From Pinus tabuliformis (lineage: Eukaryota > Streptophyta > Pinopsida > Pinales > Pinaceae), in contig CM062816.1 in NCBI GenBank assembly GCA_031772625.1, forward strand, positions 833,194,071 through 833,258,070: a stretch of DNA of 64,000 nt. The letters are read 5' to 3'. The notes below the pieces were generated by a model that saw only the letters and a list, made by a program, of their open reading frames with translations, had not been told where the DNA came from and did not search any database. This document shows positions 46,840 through 56,918 of this stretch, piece after piece; position 1 is the stretch's first letter; each line of letters starts with the position of its first letter. The position numbers were made by a program, and so were the translations under genes.

Positions 46840-47890
46840 AACTCCTCTTGTTTTTTTACTACTCCTTCATATTATTTCCATTCTACCCATCCTTCCTCCT
46901 CCTCTTCTATTTCTTGCTTTTCTACTCATCCTTTATCGCCCTGTTCTTTTATTATCCCGCTCTTCCTATTGGTCGTCCCCTCTTTCCTACTCCTCGCCAT
47001 CATCTTTTTCTCTTCCCCCTCTTCCTCTTTGTCACATTTTCCTCTTCCTATTTTCCCAAAATTATCCTTCACCTTTTCTTGATTCCTCCTTACGCCTCGT
47101 CTCCTTCTAATCCCTCCATTCCCTTTCTATTCATCCTCTTTTTCTACTCCCATTTTGAGATTCCTTGCTTCACTTCTTTTTTGATATCCCATTCTTCCTC
47201 TTCCTCTTCCCTCCTTTCTCTTTTCCTTCTATTCTTCCCCACCTTATTCCCCCTTCTTCCTTCCTTTGATTTCGTCTTCCTATTTCTCCTTCACTTCTAC
47301 ATTCCCTTCCCTCAGTTTCCTCTTGTCTTGTCTCCTCTACTATTTTTTCCCTCTTTCCTCCTTTCTCCACTTCCTTGAGAATTGAATAAAAGCCAAGGTT
47401 ATGTTTTTCCACTTCCTCCTATTTTCCCTTCTCTGCTCCTCAATTTATACTCAACCTATTCCGAGAGTCCTCTTTCCTCCTCTTTTTCTTTGATCTCCCC
47501 TCCTTTCTCCTCCCCCCCCCCCCCTTCACCAACTTCTCATGCATCATTCCTTCTTTTTAAGTTTCGTCTTTCTTATTTCTCCTTCTCTTCCATATTACCT
47601 TCATCACTTCCCTCTTGTATTCTCTTCTCCCCCCTCCATTTCATCTCCTCCCTCCTTTCCCAATTTCCTTGAGAATGGAATACTACCCAAGGCTATATCT
47701 CCTCCTACTCCTACCTTTCCCTTTCACTTCCCCTTCATTTACTCCTCTTTTTCTACTTCTCCTATTTTTAGATTCCTCCTTCCTCCTCTTCTTTGTTTTT
47801 GAGATCCTCTTCTTCTACTTCTTATTCTCTTCTTTCTCCTTCTCCTCCCCTTCTCCCCCCTCCTTCTTTCTTCTTTAGGTTTTTCTTCCC
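46840..47890 (+). repeat. Polypyrimidine tract, about 1 kb
   Basis: Almost only C and T on the plus strand for over a kilobase, with few purines and a C14 run near 47511-47524. Two purine-containing blocks, TTCCTTGAGAAT.GAATA...CCAAGG.TAT, occur at 47371 and 47659, so the tract may be a diverged tandem repeat with a period near 290. ORFs here are composition artefacts. Confidence 0.75.
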
Positions 47891-48109
47891 CTTTCTCCTT
47901 CTCTTTGTTGGCTTATTGGGGCCTGACCCAGGTTCAGAGTAAGTTATCCAAACAAATCCTAGTACTACTGGCCCTTTCGGCAACAGTCCGCAGAGCGTGG
48001 ACTGAGGTCTCACCCTATCCTCTTTCCCTGGTTCCTTAGACTCTCTTCCTATCTCTCTCTACTTCTTTCCTATATTTACACTTAGAGCCTCACTTTATTG
48101 ATAAAATCC
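47891..48109. other. Boundary segment
   Basis: No gene; separates the pyrimidine tract from the GC-richer Ty3-derived block. An LTR edge may lie here but was not defined. Confidence 0.3.
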
Positions 48110-48699
48110 CATGGTTCGCGAAGCATGGGTAGGTCTATCCAGCTGACATTACATTACAAAATTAGGGTGGACAACCCTGTGACTCTATCATACATTTCGC
48201 GCTTTGCGCCCACAATTCGCGGAGCTTTACAACAAGATTGGGTCAAAACTTGGGCTTTGAGCCCCAAAACATGCCTTGGGGGGGATTCCATGCCCAACAG
48301 GCCCCCAACACAAACATCGTGACTCGCCCTCGAGTCACTCTGTTGGCGCGACGATCTTTGCACGGAGTCCCTCCAACTGTTCTCGAACTGTGCGGAGGTC
48401 AGCAACACACTAAGCTGCTGCTTGCTGGATCTGCTGCATGCGTTGTTCTGAGACCTCTGTGTCTAGAGTGCTTCTCTACATTAATGTGTGCATCCCTTGT
48501 ATGTGCGCGAGCTTGCCTTTGATGTCTGCCGTGATGGTGAAGGCCTCGTCGATCCAAGGCTGGACGTGCACTTTTAGAACTGCCTCCTTATGTCGTGCCG
48601 TGTCCACCTGCTCCTTCAGTGCTTTAGCCTGCTGCATCCTCACAAGCCGCTAGGTGAGGACCACTATCTGTGTAGTTCCTCGGACATTGTCATACTGTT

Positions 48700-49980
48700 A
48701 TTGGAGTTCTCATGCCTCTGTCTCTAAGCGCTGGATGTTGGGGTCCTCCTGTAGAGTGGTGAGGACCTCAAGTGATTCTTCGAACATGCTAGTGCAGTCG
48801 CGCACTGCACCTCCAATTTCCTCCAATCCTATTGTGATAACGCTTGCACGCAATTCTCTGACTTCCGGGGGAGTGGATGGCCACGCCTTTAACCACAGCT
48901 CGACGATCTGAAGATTCAGCTCCAGCTGAACCTTTGTCATTTCTTCCTTGGCCTCGCGGACTCCTGCTGCTAGCCTATGGATCCGCACCTCCACTGGTAG
49001 ATCTGCTGGGATGGCCAACTCTAGGACACTTTGGCAAGCGTTGCTTATCACTTGCACCAGCTATTGATTTTGCGACACCAATTTGTCATGCTGCAAGCTG
49101 AGTTGTTCCATATTTATCTTCTGCTCGCTGATGACTTGGAGCGCGCGGCTCTCCCTAGCGTGCAGCTTTGCTATTATCCCATCCTGCAATAGATATAATG
49201 TCTCGCGCGGAAGGGCAACTAGATTAACACTGAGACCTTTCATCATGCTAACCGAAAACCTGTCGGCCTCATCTGATGTCACTAGAGCCCCTTCTAGCAA
49301 CACGATTGTGTTTTTCATCCGCATGCGCACCATCTACTCTGCTGCCGTGGATTCGACTGCAAGGGTACCAACCTGAGGGGGGCACGCCTGTAATTCCTGC
49401 AACTGCGCTCTGAGGGCCCCCAACACAATCTGGTTCTCCTGCATGAAATCTTGGAGAGCCTCATTTGTGACATCGCGCACCATCTCGCCGATGTCATGCA
49501 GATCACCCTTGGTTAGGGTGATTGGGTCAATGGACAATTTTGACGCCTTGACCTTCTTCCTCGATCCTGCTCGCTCTGCCAGGTGTTGGTGCTTCAATTG
49601 TGTGGACGCGGTTCATGGGTCCGCGCCTCCTTCCTCTGTTTCTGCTTCCTTGGTTGCCTGCCCTTGCGAAGGCGTTGTTTTTCCCTCGGCCGTCTTCGTG
49701 GCTGCTTCCTATGTTGCTACCGTTGTTGCGGCCTTTTCCTTCTCAACTGCCTTCTGTGCCGCTTCCTATGCTGCTACTGTTGTTACGGCCTTTTCCTGCT
49801 CGGCTGCCTTCTGTGTCGCTTCCCGCACTGCCCGCAAGTCGGCTGCTGCTGTTTCCTTCCGCCTTTTCTCGGGAAACTGTGCGATGCGCAACTTGGCATC
49901 GTCTTTCTTCTTCTGCGCTGCCGACCTCTCGAGTTCTACAATGTCTTGGGTGCGCCATTCCGGAGGCCATGCCTCCAAGA
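48700..49980 (-). pseudogene. Unrecognised coiled-coil ORF, part 2
   Basis: Frames at 49978-49766, 49597-49334, 49333-49061 and 49057-48710 are the same reading frame or close, separated mainly by single TAG codons. The first carries an internal repeat of the form EAAQKA.E.EKA.TTVA (three units, 49680-49830). The rest is predicted helical, with heptad-like Leu/Val spacing. It follows part 1 on the same strand, so both may once have been one protein of about 1000 residues. No recognised domain. Confidence 0.4.
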
Positions 49981-50400
49981 CAATGAAAATAACGTCGTCA
50001 GTGGCTACAAAGGGTAGCTAGTCCACTGCTTTGTCGGATCCTTACGCACCCTGATATATATGTTGTGCATGTCTGCCTTAAATTTTGCAAAACTTTGTAG
50101 ACTGTTGTACACCATGGGTGACAAGCGCAGTTTATGGTTGATTCACATTCAGATGTTCATCTCCATGAGCACCCAAAAGATCTTGCTGTTGCGTATCCTT
50201 GTAGCATCCTTTGTGGCCCAGAGCGAAGCGTACTTCATGGCCTTCGATAATTCTCTGTCAATTATGGGGAATTGATTGTCCTCCGACAATTCCCCTGCTA
50301 CAAGCACTATGGACAACAACAACCATGCATAGTGGAAGGTTTTACCTTGCTCCTGGGCTTCATGAAAATTCTCTAAGAATTCTGTGCAGAGGAATTCAGA

Positions 50401-51510
50401 CTAGTTAAACTGGACCCCCTCTGTGCACTGCTCAACCAGTGCGACCACCGGCGCAGGTACCTCGTTAGCGTGGCACTTGCGCATAACTTTGCCTGCAAGG
50501 ATTTGGGTTGCTACGCGTATTGCTTTATCCTTGATGCTGGAGATGGCATAGCCCCTCTTCTTCTTTTCTAGCTTGTACTTCGTCTTCATGGCCTCCGCGA
50601 TGGCCAAATCACTACCCTTTTCTTCCGATATGGTTGTGGGGTCTTTTCCTTTGTATGGAAGTCGGGAAACGTGATGAATCAGGTCTGCTGTGATGGGGAT
50701 GGGCTCCTCCAGTCATAAATACCCATCATGCACCAGGTAAAGCAACTGCCTGATGACAAAAATGGTTATCGGGGTGTGGTGGAATTGCGACACCCATAGT
50801 AGGTTAAGCAACCCGACCATTTCCACACCGCGCAACCACTTACATGGCTCTAATGTTGTCACCACCCCCGCGGTGTTCTGCTTCATGAGGTTGCCAGCCT
50901 CAAGGTGAGGGAACTTCTCGCGGTTAGCGAGGTCCCAATATTCAAATTTCATAGTCAGCATGTGGCCCAGATGCGTGCCTTCAAACATAATGCCATCTGG
51001 GAGGAGTGGGGTTTGGAGCGAACTCTTGGTCTCGTCCAGGTCCTTGGGCACTTTGGCCTTCCCTTTTCGCTGGGGGACATAGGCGGGAAATTTTGTCGTA
51101 GAGGGCGTAGTTTGAGTATCCACCTCTATGCCTTCGTCTTCTTCCTCTGCGATGATAAGAGCCTGCAGATCTTCTTCTTCTTCGTCTGTTTCTGTAGTGA
51201 CATCTTTCCCTTTCTCCTCCATCGACAATTTGCTGCGCAGTGGGTTTCACGGAGACACACGTACATGAGCCATTGCTTGTTTATCCTTCTTGGGTCTTGG
51301 CATACGCGGTGATTTCAGGATCTCTGTCACAATCCTGACACCTTCTGGAACATCCTCCACAATTAGGGCCTTCGCGGCCTCGTTGGCGGTCACCTCTTCT
51401 ATCCCCATACCATCCTTAGTTGCTATCATTGTAGTTGTGCAGCAATCTATCACTCGCGAATTCATGGGCTCAATCAACGCTCGACTCACAACACTCAGGG
51501 CTCTGCTCAA
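50401..51510 (-). pseudogene. Unrecognised ORF downstream of integrase, part 1
   Basis: Three consecutive minus-strand frames (51510-51247, 51228-50713, 50607-50401) join with only a few stops between them. The first part is charged with an acidic run (TDEEEEDLQ). A globular part of about 170 residues follows, with WLRGVEMVGLLNLLWVSQF and IRQLLYLVHDGYL, then a Lys-rich segment. I do not recognise the domain. It sits where env-like or additional ORFs occur in some plant Ty3 elements, so an element-borne protein is the best guess. Confidence 0.4.
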
Positions 51511-52299
51511 TCGCTCAATTCACAAATGACCAAGTGTTGTTTGCTGGGCAACCCTTTGTGCTTGATATCACTTTTTAAATTCGAATTCGACTGTTCCCAA
51601 TTCCGGTTCATTAATGCTTTCTTGGCGGTAGATTTTCCCAAATCTTTCCCATAAATCGCGTCTTAAATGCTCGCTGCCCGCTCCATTTGGCCTCAAGTCG
51701 AGCATCCCATTGTGAATAGTGACTTCAACGGTCACTTCCTGGCCAACCCTCACGACAGCGCAACCCCCCGCGCGCGGTCGCGGACCCTGTGACTCTCTGC
51801 TTCTGCACGCATCTCCAACATTGTGCAGCTCTTGGGCAGAATATTTTATAGTCCCGCACTCCCTTCCAACTGCCTAGAGCACTAATACTGTCCTTCCCTT
51901 GGCTAGACAGGTGGTTGCACCACCCATGTAGGGTTCCATCTTGTCCTTCGTCATGGTTCCTGGAGAATCCGTACCTTATTGTTACAATTGGCATCGCGTA
52001 CTTCACAATTTGCAATGCGCTACCTTGGTCACTATGCTTAGCAATATGTGGTCCAAGCCAAGGTATCAGACTGATCAACTCATGGTGATAGGCCATAACT
52101 CTGTTATCGTGATCGCATGCCTCCTGTCTTACCATTCTAGTCTTTTCGCTGAGAAAATATTTCTTTATCTCGTCCTCCAGCTTCATGACTTCCATGTCCG
52201 CCAACGCGCTTTTCCTTCTTAATTGTACCCTGTCTTCTTCAAGTTCTTGGAGTCTAAGGTTTCCCTGTTGGATTTCTTCCTTGAGTGCCATGTGTTCTG

Positions 52300-52597
52300 T
52301 TTCTTGTGGCTATGCGATCCCTCCTGTCTGGGCTTCGCGAATGATCGTGTTTATGGGTGCTACTATGCGAGGACTAGGCTTTGTATGCTCCATAGGGATT
52401 ACATCATCTGCTTCATACTTCAGCTTCAGAAGTGTTCGTGCGGTCAGGGTGTTGTGCATGGTCCTATAAGCCCATAGAACTGCTGGTATGTACAGCTCCC
52501 AGTCAGTTCGCTTCACATGGTGGGCCGAGTTCAATGCTTCACATACTTTGTCAAAGGCTTCCACGCGGATAATCTTCGGCGCGCTTGGTCTCATCAT
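52300..52597 (-). pseudogene. Ty3 integrase C-terminal part
   Basis: Integrase inserts element cDNA into the host genome. The frame reads RVEAFDKVCEAL, then RTDWELYIPAVLWAYRT and a DDVIPMEHTKPSPRI block, which are the conserved end of the Ty3 catalytic core and what follows it. The catalytic Asp residues would lie upstream and are not present. The next frame (52291-51725) starts with ELEEDRVQLRR-like sequence that resembles the usual post-core helix, then decays. 5'-truncated and non-functional. Confidence 0.7.
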
Positions 52598-52731
52598 CTT
52601 TCTTAGTCATCGTTCGCGCCATCGTCTTGCCTGCTCTTGCTTGTTGTTTGTGTTTAACAATGTAAACTTTGAAACGAGAACTGATACTGTTACCCGTTTC
52701 GTAGAGATAGCAAAAAAGTGATCTGATTTTG

Positions 52732-52883
52732 AAAAGGGGTGATGCAGAATGAACATGTTTTTCTTAGAGCATAGTTTTTGGCACTTTAATTTTCTTATGT
52801 ACATTACGCTTTAAAATCGTTTTAAAATGGTAGTGATTTTCATGCTGATTTAAAAAAGTGAGTATTCTGCATCACCCCCTTTT
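52732..52883. repeat. Inverted repeat AAAAGGGGTGATGCAGAAT
   Basis: 19-base arm at 52732-52750 and its complement at 52864-52883 (one extra C), about 113 bases apart. TTTTTGGC..TTTAA.TTTTCT.ATGTA occurs inside (52774) and again just outside (52897). It could be a small hairpin element or a transposon end with subterminal repeats. It lies at the edge between the Ty3 block and the methyltransferase gene. Confidence 0.5.
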
Positions 52884-53492
52884 TTTAAAAGACCTATTTT
52901 TTGGCTTTAAATTTTCTAATGTATAAAATGTAAATAATTATTTTGTAAATTTGATCATTTTTGAAGTGGTCGTTTTCTTCACATTTTCTTGTTTTTTATT
53001 TTAATTTTAACTTTTTTTTTAGTGAGGTTTTTATTGTTTTGCATTTTTAAGTTAGGAGGTCAATATTTAGAATTTTCGATATTCTACATATTTATACATC
53101 CTTAATTAATTTTACAATCCACATGAAATAATTGTTTCTAAAAAACAATATTTTTTAACAATGGACATAAAAATAACCATTTTTAACATAAATATAACTA
53201 AAAAACTACACGTTTTGATAATTTTTTGCTAGAATTGACATGTCAAAATCACAATTTTTATACGATAATTTTAACTAAAAATGGTAAAATAATAGTTTTT
53301 TTTATGAATTTCATGTCAAAAAAATAATAATAATCATTTTTTTTCAAAAAATAATGATTAACTTAAAAATCAATGCGAAAATCACATATTACAAATATTG
53401 AATATATAACAACCCTAATTGAGTGTTTATTCTTCTCATAAAATGTCAAAGTCAAAACATTGCAAAGCTTGATTTACAAGCATAACTTAAAT
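52884..53492. other. AT-rich 3' flank of the methyltransferase gene
   Basis: Very AT-rich, no ORF. Should contain the 3' UTR of the minus-strand gene; no single poly(A) signal stands out. Confidence 0.4.
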
Positions 53493-56400
53493 TTAATCAA
53501 CAATGTCACGTAATCCAAACTCTTCGTCCTCTAGAGTTTCATCATTGTATTCTTCCACAATATTTTCTGTTTCATTTTGCTCATATTCCTCTTCTAATGT
53601 GTCTTTGATGTCTGCGAATCTCCCAATGTATGTCTTTCCAAACATTCCATGTAATGGTGGTTGGGGTTCCTTTGCCTTTTTTGCCACACGTGATTCACTA
53701 AAGTCCCCTTTCTTCAACCCAATTTCTTGCATTGCATCTGGAAGAAATTGAAGAGCATTAATTCTTTGCTGAATGAAATTGCACTGTACTAGATCTTTTT
53801 CAATTGCAATGCAATTTCTTCCTTTTTGAAGGCAACATGCTAGTGTTGTACCTAATTATCAAGCACAAAAGAAATAATGAACTAAATTAGTACAATGACA
53901 TATTAATTAAAAATAACATATTGAAATTCAATTCCATATAATAAAACTTACCTGAGCCAGAAAATAAATCCAGAACCCAATCTCCTTCATCCGAACAAAT
54001 GTCTATAAGATAGTTAATCAATAATTGTGGTTTTTGATAAATGTTAACTATCTCTCCTTTTGCTTCTTTGTCTTCATACGTTAGTTTTCTCACAACAGCA
54101 TCATAAGTCAGTGTTTGGCTATGACTCTTTCCATCTACCCGATTAAAAATCATAGACATATGGCTATCATATTTTGCCCAACTATCAATATGAATGAACT
54201 CACAATCATTTATAAATTGTTGATCTTCATTGTTAAGAAGATTTGGCTTTTTCCTGTAACATGAAATAGTAAAAGTTGAATTAACTTGTACATAAATAAA
54301 ATTTTCAACATTAATCAAATATACATTTTAAACGTCTTACCATGTAAGCTGCATCCTTGAATTTGTTTTCCCCTTGAAACTTGACAATATCAATGCCAAT
54401 TGTGTGTCTGAATGAAATGTCACAAATCTCCATAATGGTGATGACATGACTTCTACAAATCCCGCAACCACTTTACTAAAAGCTTGATAAGTATAAGGGT
54501 CACTATCATAGTCAATGTTTGGAACATTGAAACCATGGGGAATATCTGCAATGACTAGGGCATAATCCCTTTTAGGTATGAGTTTAGCAATGTCTTCACA
54601 GTCGCCTTGTAATACTTGATATTGAATAGTGTCTAGCCCATTCCAAATGAAATGATTAAGACTTGGATCAAGTTGAACATTCTTAATACGTTGCTTTTTG
54701 ATTCTTTGGATCTTTATTTTTTCAATAAAGGTTTTGAAACTATCTGGCGCTCCATTATCATCCTTCCTCATCTTTTATAAAATAAACAAATATATGTGTA
54801 AATTATAAATTAAAAATAATACACAGGTGAATAAAAATGAATGTATAAATCAAGATACCTTTTTAAATGCAAGATAAAAAGCTTTTAATGTTGATGTAGA
54901 ACTTGAATCTGGATAGTTGCGTACAACATCATCCCAACTATCTTCATTCAACAATCTAACCATTTGTTCTTGAATTTTCATATAAACTTTGTAACTGCAT
55001 AGATAAAGTAACAAAAAGTTAATATAATGATATGTATAACAAGTACTACGAAGAACAACATGTTTTATTTAAAATATAATTATAATCTAGAAATAAATAA
55101 AAATAATTCAACAAACTTACTTTTGAAATTCTTCAGACATTTCCTCCAATGATAATTCCCCTGACCTCACACGAGATAATATTGTTTTGACAATTTTATC
55201 ATCTTTCACTCCTTGCATCACCCTCCAAGGTGTGATAGTCATATCGTGTGGAAGCTGCTTCATTTCAGGAGCTAATTTACTATTGCCACATACCAATGGC
55301 TTAGACTTTTTGACCTTCTGTTTTTTAATGGCAATGTCTTCCCACATGGTAAAAATCTCATCAATCAACTTCCAAACATCTCCAGTTCTAAATGCCAATT
55401 GGAAAATGTTATCAACACCTCTGAATAAATCACTATGTTTGTTTCCTTTTCCACCTTTTGAATTTGTTTTCTCTTCAATTTGATATCCTATTTCCATACA
55501 ACATTCCTTTCGGAAATTTGCAGTAACATTTACCCTATCCCCACCACATTTTTCTTCAAATTCACTATGAATAAATCTAACCCTTTGGATGAAAGTCATA
55601 GACATCTTATATTCATTATCTGAATTATGATCCCATGCCACTAACTTTTCTTTTGTATCTGATAAACCAGCATAAATGATACATTTCATCATTTCAAAAC
55701 GTGGGTTATTAGGATATTCATCCATTAATTGTCTTTGAGCTTCTACAGAATGGTTCCCCCCAAGCACATAATAATTGTATTCAAAACATTTTGACTTATC
55801 AAATGCTTCTTTGTTGGGAACTTGAAGTGGATCAACAAGAAGCACATAACTAACCACATGAGCATATGGATTGTACCTCATCAATGTCTTCAAGTTGTGA
55901 ACATGCAGATGATGTGGCTTTCTAACTTGATATTGACATTGTCCTTCACTTGCTTTATAGGTTTGCTCGACATTAAGCTGAAATGTGCGACCACCATCAA
56001 TTAAGTTTCTCTTTGTCAAATTCTCTCGAATGACATTTTGTTTTGTTTTGATAATGCCATCCTCTAAATCAGCTACTGGTGTAATGATTTCTCTGCGTTC
56101 TTTTGAAGTTTCACTAGGTTCTTGATTGCTGGTAATGACTGCTTCAAAATTTTTAGCGTTACTTTTCTTGGTCATAACATTCCCAACAGATTTATTCTTG
56201 GGCATTGTTACTTTTGGTTTTTTATGGCTCTTCTCAGTTCCAATGTCATCTTCAGTAATGACAACATATGCTTCACTGTCAATTTCAACTTCATCGTTCT
56301 CAAAAGTAACTTGTTTATCCCTGCTAGATTTATCCACCAGAGGCCTTTTTTCTGATTCTTTGGATGTAGTTTTGTAGCATCATCAATTACTACATTTTGC

Positions 56401-56790
56401 CTATTTTCCATATCTTCTTCTGACACTGAGTAAAAACTGCTGACAACTTTCATGATATCATGCTCTATGAAATGAATGCCTCCCAACCTAATTGAACAAA
56501 TTTCAACAAAATTCTGCCAAACAAAATATCATATGTCAATAAAAAATAAAGCTAAAAAATATAGCGAGACACTTTCAAGAACGCAAAATACAAATATAAA
56601 TAACAATACTTACGATGTTTTGTGTCATCTCATTTACGATTTGTTTACACAACTTCGTAGATACCTCTCTCATGTCATACAATGAATATGATAGTCGGTA
56701 TTTAATCCTTTCATGTGACTTGGGAGCCTTTGTAAGTATGTAAACAACTTCAGTGTCCGGTACCGAACACATATCTATGACTCTTCCCAT
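53493..56790 (-). CDS. ParB-like domain fused to beta-class DNA N6/N4 methyltransferase, six exons
   Basis: Exons on the minus strand: 56790-56614, 56513-55121, 54994-54859, 54771-54341, 54253-53952 and 53851-53493. Every intron is GT-AG (mostly GTAAGT donors) and all phases agree, giving about 932 residues if one base is missing in the A6 run at 56352-56357. Without that, the frame breaks there. The middle holds a ParB-like fold with GGNHSVEAQRQL near residue 312 (the ParB GxHR-type box) and IIYAGLSD. Exon 4 has VLQGDCEDI and motif IV as IADIPHGF. Exons 5-6 give KPQLLINYLID, then motif I, LDLFSGSGTT, split by an intron, then CIAIEKD. Motif IV before motif I is the beta-class order. The likely role is methylation of adenine-N6 or cytosine-N4 in DNA. 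An acidic tail ends the protein. Confidence 0.82.
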
Positions 56791-56918
56791 CACCTCAAAA
56801 TTTCCATTATCATTCTGTATATCAATATATAGATATATATTCACATTTGTCTTTTCTTTTTCTTTCACATACTAGATTCTTTATGGAAATTTCACTGAGT
56901 AGGAGTCGAGTTCAGATG

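Larger units (their letters stand above)
48110..52620 (-). mobile_element. Decayed Ty3/gypsy-type element with unusual downstream ORF
   Basis: A 4.5-kb block much richer in GC than both sides. On the minus strand it starts inside integrase (52597) and continues as long, stop-interrupted reading frames to about 48240. The 5' parts (gag, protease, RT) are missing; no LTR was identified. The coding region after integrase is far longer than in ordinary Ty3 elements. Confidence 0.6.

Noticed and set aside
46848-47802. Plus-strand ORFs rich in Phe/Ser/Leu/Pro, membrane-like
   Set aside because: They come from the polypyrimidine tract; any frame gives the same composition.
53493-56790. Bacterial contamination as the source of the methyltransferase
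   Set aside because: Five canonical spliceosomal introns with matching phases and AT-rich plant-like flanks argue for a nuclear gene.
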